NCBI GenBank assembly: GCA_029964075.1
Contig: CM057141.1
Location: forward strand, 5,766,001-5,830,000
DNA length: 64,000 bases
Source of the DNA: Patiria pectinifera
Lineage: Eukaryota > Echinodermata > Asteroidea > Valvatida > Asterinidae
Direction of reading: 5' to 3'
Part shown: positions 33,801-45,458 of the stretch, in pieces
How the letters are laid out: every line of letters starts with the position of its first letter
Position numbering within the stretch: the stretch's first letter is position 1
The notes under the pieces: model-generated
The model's database searches: none
The model's input: the letters and a program-made list of their open reading frames with translations, nothing else
What the model was told of the DNA's origin: nothing
Translations under genes and position numbers: made by a program

Positions 33801-36800
33801 GTACAGTCTGGTAACTGAGGCGGTTCTCCATTTCCCTGCCTCTGGGCCATCTGCCCCTCCCCTTCCGTCATGTTGGCTCTGCCTTGCTTTGGGAGACTCT
33901 CGGCAGCACTCTCTGAGGTTGTGCTCCCTTGGCAAGAGGTTGTGACCTGGGCCGACTCCTCGGACATAACCTCTGATTGGTCGACCGACATCACCTCCAC
34001 AGACATGCCCTCCGGCGGGACATCGACGGACATCGTTTGGGAGGATGCGTTCTCCTGGAGCTGCGATGGGTCGATGGTCACCATGGGCAACTGGAGAAAG
34101 TCCGGTTGCTCGGGGATGGCGCCCGAGATCATCGCTGACGGGTTCTGAACGGGGACGGTCTGGAAAAGTTCCTCTGGTTAGAGATACAGAAATAATACCG
34201 TGAGGATTTACAAGGGTGTGGATGAGTGACTGGGTTAACCTGACATACAAATAGCACAGTTGCACCTCGCCCGCTTCATGGTGGAGGGCGCTTCGCCTCG
34301 CACACTTTGCTTGGGACTCGGAGGCAGCTGCCTCGCCGATCAACTCGTGACTACATACACCTCTCTGCTTTATATACACTGTGAGTAAAAAAAAACAACC
34401 CCGAAACCCAAATGTCAGGACTTTTGTTTTATTGAAGTTCTGCATGTAGCACTTTCAAAATCTAGTACATATAAGCTCAATTCATGAGCTTTCTTTTAGT
34501 ACAAGAATCATTCAAATCACTCATGTACTTTTCAAGTTACAGAATTTTGAACACAACCACTAATTTAAGGTTCTGTCCACGGATCACCAAAAAGGTGTGC
34601 GCTCTTTCAGCAAAACGAAAATAATTCACACACATCCCTTTATGTGCGAATTTCGTTTTGCTGAAAGAACACTGATTTTTTTGCGACCCATGGACAGAAC
34701 CTTAAGACGGTGGTTGTGATTAAAATTCCGTGACTTGAAAAGTACATGAGTGATTTTAATGATTCTTGTACTAAAAGAAAGCTTATGAATTGGACTTTTA
34801 TATTCCAGATTTTGAAAATGCTACATGCAGTCTTCCCTAAAACAATGGTCCCAACATTTGGGTTTCGTTTTTTTTTTTACTCACCCTGTATTACAGTGGT
34901 GATAAGTTGGAGTCAGAGTACTTGACATTACAATCCTATCAATATCGAAATTCAATTGAAATTTTTAGTAACCAAACGAGAGTACTAAATTACAAAATTA
35001 AGTATCATATGGGTCATTCCAAACAATTCTAATGCATTCTAAACAATTGCTGAACATAATATTTGTCTTAGGGTGTTTCAATATTTGAGAAAGTTTGAAA
35101 TCATTTGAAAGTACTTTGACAAAAATATGAGCAAAAATGTACTAATTCGGACATAACATTGACACCGTGTCAATGTTACATCCACATATTCTTTTTTTGC
35201 CATTTTTTAAACGTATGTAACATTTTACCCAAACTGACATTGCATATTTACAACTGGACACCTAAGCACCAAGAAAAGCTTTTGTTTTGGTATAGTCAAA
35301 TATAGCAGAAACAATACCTCAAGTGTGGATGTAACGGTGTAAAAATCACTCAATGGAAGTGTGACATTTGGGTTTTACACCGTGTAAATGTTACATCCAC
35401 ACAACCAAGCTATCATTTCTGCTCCATTTGATACCCGACTACCATAACAAAAGCTTTTCTTATTGTGTTGCATGTATAGTAAGAAGTACGCAAAGTGAAT
35501 TTGGGTCATGTTTTGCAGAAATTAAAAAAAACACTGACACGGTGTCAATGTTACTTCCAAAATGACATTTTTTGCTCATATTTTTGGCAAAATACATTGA
35601 AATGATTTCAAACTTTCTGCAGTAGTGAAACACACAACAAAAAATATTATGTAGGGCAACTGCTAGCAAGGCATTCATGCTTTTCTTAATATGGTCATAT
35701 GTCACACTTTGTTCCCCAACCTGATGGAATGACCCATATACTAAGAGCACACAGTAGATGCTGAAAGCATATCCAGATAAACACAGATTGAATCTACCAA
35801 GACCTTTGACAAGAAAAAAGTACAACACCCTTTCATAAAAACTTTCTATTAGGATTAAAGGTCTTTAAGTTAAAGATGCGTTCCCAGTGCTCTTAATGTT
35901 TTTTCCTAAAGAATGTTCAACTTGTTTAACGGGAACACTGTTTTTGAAAGCCGATTTATTGTCGGGCCGAAAAATAATTATAATTATGTGAAAAAGTACT
36001 TCACAAACTAAGCATCTGTGCTTTGTTTTTGTCCGATGTCTCATTGAAAAGTGGATATCAGTTTTTTTAATAGGAAAATAGCAATTGAGGAAAAAAAATC
36101 CAAATAGTACACGGAATACATCTTTAAAGGTAGAGTAAATCATTTGCAGCTATCCAAAAAGTAACTGATGAAATTATGGTTGAAAGCTTTCGTGGTTTAA
36201 AGATAGTAATGGCACTAAACTCCATGTGAAATTATTCTTTCTGGCATGTCATCATTTTGAAGAAAACAATAAAAGAAGGCCGTTTCCAAAGATGCTTCAA
36301 GTGACACGTTTTTGGACATTTCTGTTAGTAGTTTGGGTTTGTAATTCGGCGAACTCGTGAATGGGCACCCGCAAGTGTTTACACAAAGCACAAGTGCGCG
36401 CAGTTGTGCTTATTCGTCATTTCATTGCGTGACACCGCGTAGCTGCAATTGGCTGAATGAGAACGTGTCCCAGAGGCTGATTTAGGGCGCCATTCAAAAC
36501 ACGATTCGGCAACTTTAGAACTGAGACCAAGACCATAGATTTTTTGGAATTACAGCATTCACAGTGCGAAAACTTCATCAGCACAGTTGTTAAGCGCCCA
36601 TCTTAGATTTTGAGCACTTTTGATGGTTCAAACCAAAACAAAATGCTCAACTGACAGATGTTCTGCCCTACCTTTAAACTAGACAAAAATACAGCCTCTT
36701 TGTGAAAAAAAAATTAAAACCTCTGCTATCACCAAAGGTTTTAACTCAGAATCACGAAGGAAGAAAACTGTTTAAATGAGTTGACGTTTGTTATCATAAG

Positions 36801-39699
36801 ACAAGTGCCATACCATTGGGTATCTGTTGTTGCCCGAAGCCGTAATTGGAGTCGTACATGTGTGGGGAGGAGATCGGGTAGGGGTAACCACCCGTGGTCG
36901 GCAAGGGAGGGGCGCCGACGTCCATTTGCATCTCCTGGTCTGGTCCGATGATGTCATTTATCATGGCTAGGTCTGGGTGGGAAACAATCCAATTAAGACA
37001 AGTCAACAGGGTGGATTGTGGGGGGGGGGGGGAGAGGGAATTCGCTTTTTAAAAATGTTTGAAAAATAACCAATGATTTGGAAACACATACAAATAATGA
37101 GCCTACACTCTTGTTTTACAATACTCTCAAGGACAAGGCTTTGTGTTTTCCTTTGTCCCTGTAATATAACACTCTCCCATGGACTAAGCATGTAACCGTA
37201 GGATAGAGGACTAGCTGTTTCCAACAAAAGACTCAACTCCCGAGGACTGAAAGGATCTGTTGTTCTCCCTTTGTGTGTCGGTCCTCGGGGGTTATGTAGA
37301 ACACATACAATCTAGACAGTATCCTCATGTAATACAACACACTAAGAAAACATTTTTACTTGGGGGGGGGGGGTGGGGAGAACTCACCTTTTTAAAAAAT
37401 GTTTGAAAAACTATCGATGCTTTGGAAACACATTCATATAATGTGCAGTCTACTATCCTCATGTAATACACACTAAGGCAAAATGTTTACTAGGTAAAAA
37501 CCTATTTACTGCCTAGGGAATAAAGCATGACAGGTTGCCCCCCCCCCTTTTCCCAAAATTATGGATCCACCCCTTTTTTGGGTGTGTAATAATTGATATG
37601 GATTGAGTTGTGTGATTTGCAATGTGGACTTACGTTTAGCCTAAAAGTGACATTGTTGATGACTAGGATTACCTTTACAGGTCCTTAGGATGAATGACAA
37701 CCGCCAACATTCATTTGGCGACTATGTTCTATTCATAAATACCTAAGGCAGTTTACGCATTCCTATTGGTCGAGAGCCTGTCACGTGGCCGGTCTTAAAC
37801 GGATGATAAAGACATGGCTAGCTGGTCTTAAACACTTTTCCAATGTCACATAAAATGCAGACTCCCATGAAATCAGGTGCCTTTTACCGTTTTATTGGTT
37901 GAACGTTCACAGTCCTCACGTAGGCATGCGCAACACTACCAGTGAGTCAGAATTTTATAGTTCTAATTTCAAAACGCAACGCCCCACGTGTGTTCTGCGC
38001 GACATCACACAGAACTGCCACGCGCGCGTCAATCGCCATAAAAGGGTTGTTTACATCTTAATCGCCAGCTGAACACTCCATTATGTAGCTAGAGGGATGT
38101 TTCAAAAGGAACGAAGTGAACTTGTTGAACAAAATCGGGATTTTTTTACCAAAATATTGGATTTTTTTGACCGAAAAGGTATTTATGAATGGGAATAAAT
38201 ATGTGCTCGGTCGGTATTAATCACTCTGTTTAAGACTGCTTAGAGACTGAGTGCTGATAATTACCCTCGCCTCTGGCTCGGGTAGTTATCAGCACCCAGA
38301 CTCTAAGCGGTCTTAAACAGAGTGATTAAAACCTCTCGAGCACACATTTATTCCCTTATTAAAGGTTATTTTTAAACATAAAAATCATTTTTTCCTGATG
38401 AAGCGATTCGATACTGAACCAACCAAAGTTTACATATTAAAAAAATGAAATATGTCACACATCCCGATTGAATACACTGTTTTCAAACAGACAAACATTT
38501 ATATCCAGCAGAAAACTCATGATGATAAATGTCACACAAAATAAACAAAGATTTACAAGCACAAACAACTTTGACTCAACAGCAGAGATTTAAAATCATC
38601 AGATCTGAAATTTCAAAGTGCAAGAAGAGAAAAAAAAAGCAGGCAGAGGAAGACAGGAAGGGCAAGACTTTTTTGCAGGCAAGAGAAAATTCTTTCACTC
38701 TGGTGGATCAACGGTTTTTCAGCATTTTTCCTGCCCCCATTTCAAAATAATTTGTAAAGAATCTTTCTCAGTTTCCTTTTGCGATCACACAAAAAACATG
38801 TTTTGGTACGCTGAAATCGCCAGTTTATTTCATTGTAACATTTGGCCGTTATTTCAACAACAAAAAACGCTGCCACAATGTTTCCATCATAAATGAGTTG
38901 TCGCAGTGTTCATGTGGATTTGTCGTTTGAAATGTGAATGTTCTTGCGAAAAAAATTAGAATCCTGAATCAAAATTACACTACGATTTGGGTTTGTATTG
39001 CAAAAAAAAAGATTTGTTTGTTAAAGGGAATGAGGGTTAACTTTGCACACAAATAAAATATTTCTCACCTATTTTGGGTAACGAAGTGTTGTTTTCTTGC
39101 GAGCCTGCGTCCAGTGGGCTCTGTTGACAACATTCATCAGAAAAACAAAAATTATCACTCTGAAATATTCCTCAAAATAATCTCCAAATTGTGTTGATTT
39201 AAAAGGAACGAAAAACAGCTGATGAATGGAGAAAAAAACCTCTCTGATGTGATATAGATATCCTTTGGTATAAAGTGGATGATTTTGATGTTTCTTTTTT
39301 ACTCCACCTTGCAAGTGAAAGAATTTGTCTCTTACCATGGCTAGCGCAACTCTGTACATCTCGTCGTCGTCAAACTTGGACTCAAGAGCCTCCACGCCGG
39401 CGGGCCCTTGTTTTGGGAAATTCCGAACAGAAATAAAAAACAATTTATATACGGTCTTTTGAAATCGACAGCATACGGGATGGAATAAACTTGCAAAAGT
39501 ATTTTGTTCTAGTCCTGTCTGTACTCAAAAAATGTTTATCAACGTTGTAGGAAAGGTGGAAAAGCAATTTGAAAAGTTGTATAAACCAAAGAACAAAAAA
39601 CTTACCACTCCCCATGTTCTCTTCTGCCAACATGGCCAGGAAATACTGCAAATTCTCTGGCTCTACCGATACATTTTGGTTTATTTGGCCGTTCTCCAT
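30898..39699 (-). CDS. IRF-C: second IAD-only IRF-family protein
   Basis: Seven coding exons on the minus strand: 39699-39606, 39406-39336, 39120-39069, 36972-36814, 34173-33805, 32640-32409 and 31411-30898. They join in frame to 496 aa. The ATG at 39699 has A at -3 and G at +4. An in-frame TGA lies 27 nt upstream in genomic sequence, so the ORF begins here unless a splice intervenes. The N-terminal part is acidic/hydrophobic (FLAMLAEEN, SKFDDDEM). The linker contains repeated MSVDV/MSVEV units. The IAD covers about residues 248-440 (KNPNGCLVFYDKPW, TRFCRSKIFWYS, KLERNQEVMVFDN, PAIFFTFAQSWNP). No IRF DBD exon is seen up to about 43.6 kb. Exon lengths and phases of the IAD match IRF-B (232 nt, phase 1 then 2). 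The splice acceptor at 39407 (acaag) is the weakest junction. Role inferred as IAD partner or inhibitor. Confidence 0.82.
31720..31965. repeat. Foldback with about 55-bp arms in IRF-C intron
   Basis: Left arm (gcattcactgagctaaaatt, gttaagcacccttcttta) pairs with right arm (taaagaagggtgcttaac, aattttagctcagtgaatgc). The left half shares sequence with family B elements (tcaaaacaggactcagcaac). Confidence 0.75.
31976..32385 (+). mobile_element. tRNA-derived SINE (family S2), antisense to IRF-C
   Basis: tRNA-like head ggtccaatggtcacggtg ... gagttcgaatcctgacc, then the conserved body cttaagcaaggcactttacc, cggatgggacgtaaagccgt, gctaagagaaggggtttgcc, and a tail with agcgccttgagtacc. A related copy lies at 57160-57420. 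Confidence 0.75.
33155..33575 (-). mobile_element. Dispersed repeat family D copy (reverse)
   Basis: Reverse-strand version of the family D blocks (tgactcgcctccggttgacg, aagtctgtggaggtggaccg, gctgtgcacggcctgttg). It lies in the intron before the IRF-C IAD exon. Confidence 0.65.
34381..34884. repeat. Long foldback element 1 in IRF-C intron 4
   Basis: About 500 bp whose halves are inverted copies. Outer ends are gtgagtaaaaaaaa and ttttttttactcac, then acatgtagcattttc-type and ggttctgtccacgg/ccatggacagaacc pairs toward the centre. Arms of more than 200 bp with moderate divergence. Confidence 0.8.
35007..35739. repeat. Long foldback element 2 in IRF-C intron 4
   Basis: Ends atatgggtcattcc and ggaatgacccatat. 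Inside, gaaatcatttgaaag/tgaaatgatttcaaac and tatgagcaaaaa/tttttgctcata pair. Internal acaccgtgtcaatgttac occurs several times. About 730 bp, non-coding. Confidence 0.75.
36123..36677 (+). mobile_element. MITE family B copy
   Basis: Ends TTTAAAGGTAGAG and (inverted) CTACCTTTAAA, with internal catttgcagctatccaaaaa, ggctgatttagggcgccatt and gttaagcgcccatcttagat. Related to 55918-56446 and 62552-63350. Confidence 0.65.
37018..37455. repeat. Diverged direct repeat with G-runs in IRF-C intron 3
   Basis: Two units (about 37018-37110 and 37362-37455) share a run of at least 11 G, then ttttaaaaatgtttgaaaaa and tttggaaacacat. tatcctcatgtaatac follows at 37319 and 37452. The offset is about 340 bp. Confidence 0.6.
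37731..38356. repeat. Two foldbacks side by side in IRF-C intron 3
   Basis: An outer pair attcataaatacc (37731) / ggtatttatgaat (38178) overlaps the second structure, a 75-bp-arm inverted repeat (38190-38265 / 38281-38356) that includes cactctgtttaagactgctt and its inverted copy. Confidence 0.7.
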
Positions 39700-39871
39700 C
39701 GTTCCACGCAGAGCTAGACCACGACGTCAATATCACAGGCAAATGAGGCGAGCACAAACGATGAATAAAATCAAAGATGATTCTGTCCAAAATGGGAAAA
39801 AACCAAAAACATTTGTTACAAATAAACTCAGTTCCACACTTTCAATGAAAATGTTTTTAAACATCTCATAT

Positions 39872-39992
39872 AATCTTAAAATTAATGTGGCCTGACGTTG
39901 TGAACTTAGCAAGTTCTTCTTCAGAGGCTGTTTTAGCCTCTGAAGAAGAACTTGCTAAGTTCGCAACGTCAGGCCACATTAATTTTAAGATT
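39872..39992. repeat. Near-perfect hairpin, 58-bp arms, 5-nt loop
   Basis: Left arm 39872-39929 and right arm 39935-39992 match at 57 of 58 positions around gtttt. It contains gaacttagcaagttcttctt and its inverted complement. It lies about 170 bp upstream of the IRF-C ATG, in transcribed or promoter sequence. Confidence 0.9.
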
Positions 39993-40594
39993 TATACATT
40001 TCAGGTCCATCCAGTCATTAAGCAGTTTGCAGCAGTTTTACTTTTTTTCATCTCATATAATCATGAAAAATAGTACCTACCAGAAAGTTGTTGCTTTTAA
40101 ATCAGCAGATTTGTAAAACATATGGTTTTCGTAACTGGGGGTATTAAACACCAATATTTCTTTAATTTCCTTATACTTCACCGAACAATTTCTCAGTGAC
40201 ATCTGACACTCTTTTCGGGACTCAATTTTCTGTGTTTTTTCCCTTAAAATTCATGCTATGCCGGATCTAATAATTCAACACCATTAGTAATTCTCAACTA
40301 AGTTGGTTTGGTTTTTCCTTGAAAAAATCCTGTTTTTTTGGTTATTGTTTTTCCTTCAAATTTATACATCACGGTGTGACTAACACAGCTTATCAAAAGT
40401 GTGGTATTATTGTGAACAAGACCTATAAACATTACAGGACCCAGGAAAAAAAAAAATGCAAATGACAACATCTTTCGAGCAGATACATTCATTCCCCCGA
40501 ATTGCACAATTACTTTCCAAGCTCAAATTTCCCCTTTTCTCTCTTTGATCACACACTACTGGTCAAGTTAAAACCACAAAAAAATGCAGCACTA

Positions 40595-40959
40595 GGCCAA
40601 AAAAAAAAGTCTCCGGTTTCTGGTATGCGCGCGCGTCGCCATAGCCGTGCGCATCGGCAAAATGAAAAAGTTTTTTTTCAATGTAAGATGATGTCTCAAA
40701 ACCGCCAAACTCACTGGTTTGACTGGAATCCCGCTGCTCCACAATTTTAACGTGTTTTTAGATGGGGTTATGATCGAGAATCAGCTTTATGTGGCCTCTC
40801 TGGATTCCCACATATTTTGCACTAAATTTAGTCTGGCACCATTTGCTGTCATCAGCCGACATTTGAAGAAAAAAAAGTAAATTTTTTTTAAAAAGCTGCG
40901 TCGCCGCACCACTTTTGGGGCAAGCCCCATACCAGAAACCGGAGACTTTTTTTTGGGCC
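40595..40959. mobile_element. Foldback MITE with ends ggccaaaaa...agtctccggtttctggtatg
   Basis: Left agtctccggtttctggtatg (40609-40628) matches right cataccagaaaccggagact inverted, with ggcc outside on each side. The middle (ccgccaaactcactggtttg) is shared with 18083-18230. Confidence 0.75.
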
Positions 40960-41669
40960 CTATTCAAACTAGTCTAGGTTTGATCATGATTGATGTGCTG
41001 CTGCTTGGCAATCATATTCCTGAGTTTAATATCCAGGGAGGAATAAATAAATAAATGAATATTAAAACAAAATCCCTCTGTATACGTCAGCAATTTTGTA
41101 GTTATGGAACCCCTTCCTGTAAGAGAACAAATGTCCACTCTTCGGTTATAAATTGGACTTACCAAAGCAGTTAGAGGGCAGGGTTTTGCTTTTTTGAGAG
41201 GAATTTTTGGGGTAAAACGATGATGAAGACGACAAAACGCGACATGAAAATAATGATGGTAATCACCGCAATTCCCAGTGAATGCCCAAAACCATGTTTG
41301 TTTGCATGGCACTGACTGGAAAATGGGCGATCGTGTAGTGTAGGGCCCCTGTTTTGTTTCGATCAAATCAGAATCAAGATTTTTAAATTATGACATAGTC
41401 AACCGATTAAAAGCAGACTTCTCTCAATGTTTTGACACTTTTTGGTAATTTTTGAACAGTTTCTTGGGGTAGAAATTACGATTTTCCTACGCGGTTTACG
41501 GGCTGGTGGGTGCCGTGCAGCGTGGTACACAGTACATCGTGCGGTGACACCCATCATTATTTTGGTGTTGCGCTTTGCCGTTGTCATTGTCATTTGTTTA
41601 ACCCCAAAATTTCGTACAAAAATTCTAAACCCTGCCCTTTATCTATGACATTCCTATATGTTCTTAATG

Positions 41670-42400
41670 TCGCCAACTAGCTAGACCCGTGAACGTGGCG
41701 TTGTATACAACGCCACGCTGTTGTGTATTTTCGAACCTAGCGAAATCGATCCGCCATACATAATTTCGTATGGATGTTGAGTACTCACCTAGAAATCTAA
41801 ATTTGCCTTCCCGCGTGTTCAGGATGTGTCATTTCGACGAAATTTGCCATCAATGAAGACCCATACGAACGTGCAGAAATTAGATTTTAACCTGACAAGT
41901 GACCCTGACAAATGACCCTGGACGAGTACCCAGGGTCATTTGCGTGCAAAATTATCGGAGCCCTCCAAGCTACCCATCTGCTTCATGTGGCGCATATGAT
42001 AGGCGGCGTCTGATTGGCCAATAACGAGACCACGTGATAAACACAGCTAATAATTTGGAATCGCACTTATGATCCGGACATCAGGAGTGCCCGGAGCGTC
42101 AGTGCGATACCAAATTATCTGCAGCATTTATCACGTGGTAAATCACATGCATCAGGAGGAGGTTGCAGGACGTCGAGATCTTGCCAGATTTTACCAAGAA
42201 TATCGTTTAAATGCCAGATTTGGCGTAAAAGCAGATTTCAACATGTTCAAAAAAGCTTGATATGTGAATACTTATCACACGGTAAGGCGATGTTCAGTCT
42301 TTGTCACGGAAGGCCGATTTCGCTTGGTTTGAACATGTACAAGAGCGCGGCATAGTTTACAAGCCACGTTCACGGGTACGGGTCTACCAACTAGCATGAC
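41670..42400. repeat. Foldback with nested palindromes
   Basis: Outer arms gacccgtgaacgtgg (41684) and ccacgttcacgggtacgggt (42364) pair. Inside are a perfect palindrome gtggcgttgtatacaacgcc-ac (41696-41717) and an inverted pair around cacgtgataaa (42031) / tttatcacgtgg (42127). Confidence 0.65.
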
Positions 42401-43711
42401 TAGTTTGGTTGGTCAAATAATTTAAAAGTGGATTTTGTTCCCTTTTAATAGTTATAATAAAACCGGGCCGGGCCCGTAGATACATGTACACGATCGCCGG
42501 AAAATGCGCAAAGAAACTGGTGTTCTACTGGTACTGGGTGGCAGCAGGATTGACCGATATAGCCTCATGATTGACCGACAGCGCAATGCAATTGACCGAT
42601 TGCGCACATTGACTGAACGCGCCCTACATAAGTTAATAATAAGTATGTTTTTTGTAACCATGTTTACAGGTCTACCGTTATGATCGTAACGACAGCCAAA
42701 CAAACATGACATTGATAAACATGACAATTTCTGATCTATTTTTTAAATTTCCATTTAACATTGTAACATTACTCATTAGGCCTAATATAAAAATTAATTA
42801 ACAATGACAATAAACATGCTCAAACACAAAAATGTTGTTAGTTAAGTTAAATTAGGGATAGGCCACTAAAAAGTCCGTCAAAAATGCTTACGTTTCTTTT
42901 TTGAGAGCCACAACAACTGTAAGACGCGAGTGGAAAGCAAGGAACATCAGTTAATTCATGTATCGATATTGGATTATTGCACATTTGCAGCAAATATCCC
43001 CACAACAGCAAACGCTTCGTGTGGATTGCATTACCTCATTATTAAGAGCTATTTTTAGAATCTGGAAATTTCCACATTCATGGTCATTGCATCACTGCGT
43101 CAAGTATTAATAACGTGTAGTACATGACTTTCTTGTGTAAATATTACTTATTGATACTGTCCTCTTGTGATACGATAATTCGATCAAGCAAATTAAAGAT
43201 GAAGTTGAAAGATGTTTTAATTTTAAAACCCACCGACAAATAAAGAACAGCCACTACTTCATTACAACATGAACTACGTGATATCTTCAATTTCCAGCAG
43301 CGAGTTACTGAGAATCTATTTTTAGCGACTACGTCGTTATTTTGGGGAGATCCCCGAGGCTCGAGAGTGCGCCACCAAGTGGTGTAATGTTTTGCTAGTC
43401 TTGGCTCAAGACCGGATTTGTTTTTCCCCCGGCCTAAAACAAGTAAATACAGCCAGTACGTGTTGTTTCTGAACGCGTTGGCGGTGATTTCATGTTTGGT
43501 TTTTGAACGTGTATAAACAGTGATGTGATTTTGTTGTTGAAGGTGATATGATTCCCCCTCCAACCACTAACAATTCGTACAGTTATACTTACGTTATGCT
43601 TCCGTTTACCTATTTAATTTCTTCAAATTTTTTTGTACTGAGCAAAATTTGCACGTTACGAAAAGGAAAAGACCAGTTTCAACAGCCAAATTAACTTGAA
43701 CCATTAATCAC

Positions 43712-43717
43712 TTTATT
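43712..43717 (-). terminator. Possible distal poly(A) signal for cyclin E
   Basis: AATAAA on the minus strand, 5.3 kb past the cyclin E stop. No exon of any gene lies between, so it would imply a long 3' UTR containing MITE copies. Nearer signals are possible. Confidence 0.25.
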
Positions 43718-44789
43718 TCAAAGCACCAACATGTTTTTCTCATTTGGTACAAAATTCATCAACTATATAAAAAAAGGAAGCATAATAATGAAGTGTTTAC
43801 AATCCAAAATGAAAAAAGAAAATAAGAACATTTTCACACTTAATATAAAAATCAAGGTGTTATAACAAATGTTGAACTAAAAATTCTTACTTTCTAATTC
43901 TTTATGTATATACTTGAAAATTGTTGAAGCACATTGCTTACATATTTGTCAAGGGGAATACCTTCTAAGATGAACTTATTGTAAGAGAATGAATTAAATA
44001 TACAAATTAATAATTCTTTGCATATTTTCCCTTTCACATAAAAAAAGGAGGAAATTACAAAAAAAATTATCTAACAAGACCCAACACATTTTCTGAAGTT
44101 AATGTAAATATTCTCACTTTTCTGGGAAATGCATGCAGTTAGAATAATTTTTTAAACTGCAGATCCTTAAAAATCATCGGTACCATTGTTTTGCATGGCT
44201 GTTTAGTTTCTCTTACAAAGTACACAATCTCCAACTTGAAGGTGCCCCCCTCCCTGAAAAAAAAGAAAGAAAATAAGGCACAATCGTTTCAATCTGAAAC
44301 CAGACTCAAAACCACTTGGTCCATTTTCTATTGGTTCAAATTATGTACACAGGAAGTACGATCAATTCTGATATAAACAAAATCCCCAAATTCCACTCAA
44401 TTATACAAATACTTTCAAATCACTTTGACATTAAGTTCATCGGTTCTAAAACTGAATACTTTCAGTCCAGGTTTTGCATAAATATGTTTCCATTTTACAA
44501 TAATTATTTCTACATGTCTTGTGACTACTCGGCGATTACTGGTATACGTTGGTAAAAATCGCAAGTCTCATTGAAATTGATCGAATCATGCAATTAAAAA
44601 CAAATCTTACACAAAATGGAAACAGATACAACCTGCAAAACGACATTTTGGGTTCACAAGCAGTTAACGGGACAAAGATATAAAAACCCAAATGTTAGAC
44701 ATATTAAAAGCCAATTTCAAATCATCAAACAGAAAACAAAATTGACACACAAACACACTCGCAAACAAGCGACAACCAAAACTTCATTA

Positions 44790-45313
44790 AGACTGTACAA
44801 CATTTGCTTTTGCTGTAATTTTCAGAAATGGATGGATTTGGGGATGAGTATTTTATAGCAAATATTGTTACACTGATCTGTTTAAAATTTGGTGTTCTTA
44901 GATGCTGGAAAAACCAAGACAAAATTGCTGTTCTTGTAGTCTGATTCCTGACCCTACTTCAGAGGAAACACAGCAATTTATAGACGTCAGGAAATGGTAA
45001 AGTCAGGCAACCAGACTAGCTGGCATGGACCTTCACAGCTGTGTAACTAATTGCAAACAAAATGTGGACTAACTAAACATGGTAAATTGGGGGCAGTATT
45101 TGAAAAACTCATTTTTTTCCAAAAGATGGTCGGCCGACCATGGTTGGAAATTGATACAAAATTTCCACTTTACTTAAAAAGACAGCACACCAGGTGCCAT
45201 GATGTCACAGGATGCTTGAGACTATTATTCACTTACAGTCAAGTAAGGTATTTCATAATAATCTAGTAGTTTTGTTTTTTTGAAGTTTGCAAATGTTTTA
45301 TATTACCTTTTAC
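44790..45313 (-). mobile_element. MITE family A, reverse copy
   Basis: Reverse orientation of 12593-13123: tttgctgtaattttcagaaa near the left, gggtcaggaa/ggcaaccagactagc in the middle, ccatggtcggccgacc palindrome variant at about 45126-45142, and gtttgcaaatgttttatatt near the right. Ends are less well preserved. Confidence 0.7.
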
Positions 45314-45458
45314 GGACAAATACGAACTTCAAGTAACAATGCACACATACAATGAAATTGCTGCCCTGTGAGTTGTCCATTTCATGGTCAATAATGGTAA
45401 TGTTTTTGCAGTTTTTACACTATCTTCATTTTCTATGCAACATACATGGTTGCTGAAA

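Larger units (their letters stand above)
39700..43600 (-). other. Region upstream of IRF-C start: 5' UTR introns and repeats
   Basis: No coding exon supported. A consensus donor (ctttg|gtaagtcc on the minus strand, near 41157-41163) could end a 5' non-coding exon. The stretch also holds the hairpin at 39872-39992, a foldback at 40595-40959 and a larger one at about 41670-42400. 42400-43600 shows nothing recognisable. Specifically, no five-tryptophan IRF DBD coding was seen. Confidence 0.5.

Noticed and set aside
33753-34445. 230-aa minus-strand ORF overlapping IRF-C exon 5
   Set aside because: It is a different frame from the exon that joins in phase to the IAD. Its extension runs through intron and foldback sequence.
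43144-43563. 139-aa minus-strand ORF as an upstream IRF-C exon with DBD
   Set aside because: The sequence lacks the five-tryptophan spacing and the IPWKHA-type core, and no splice sites link it to 39699.
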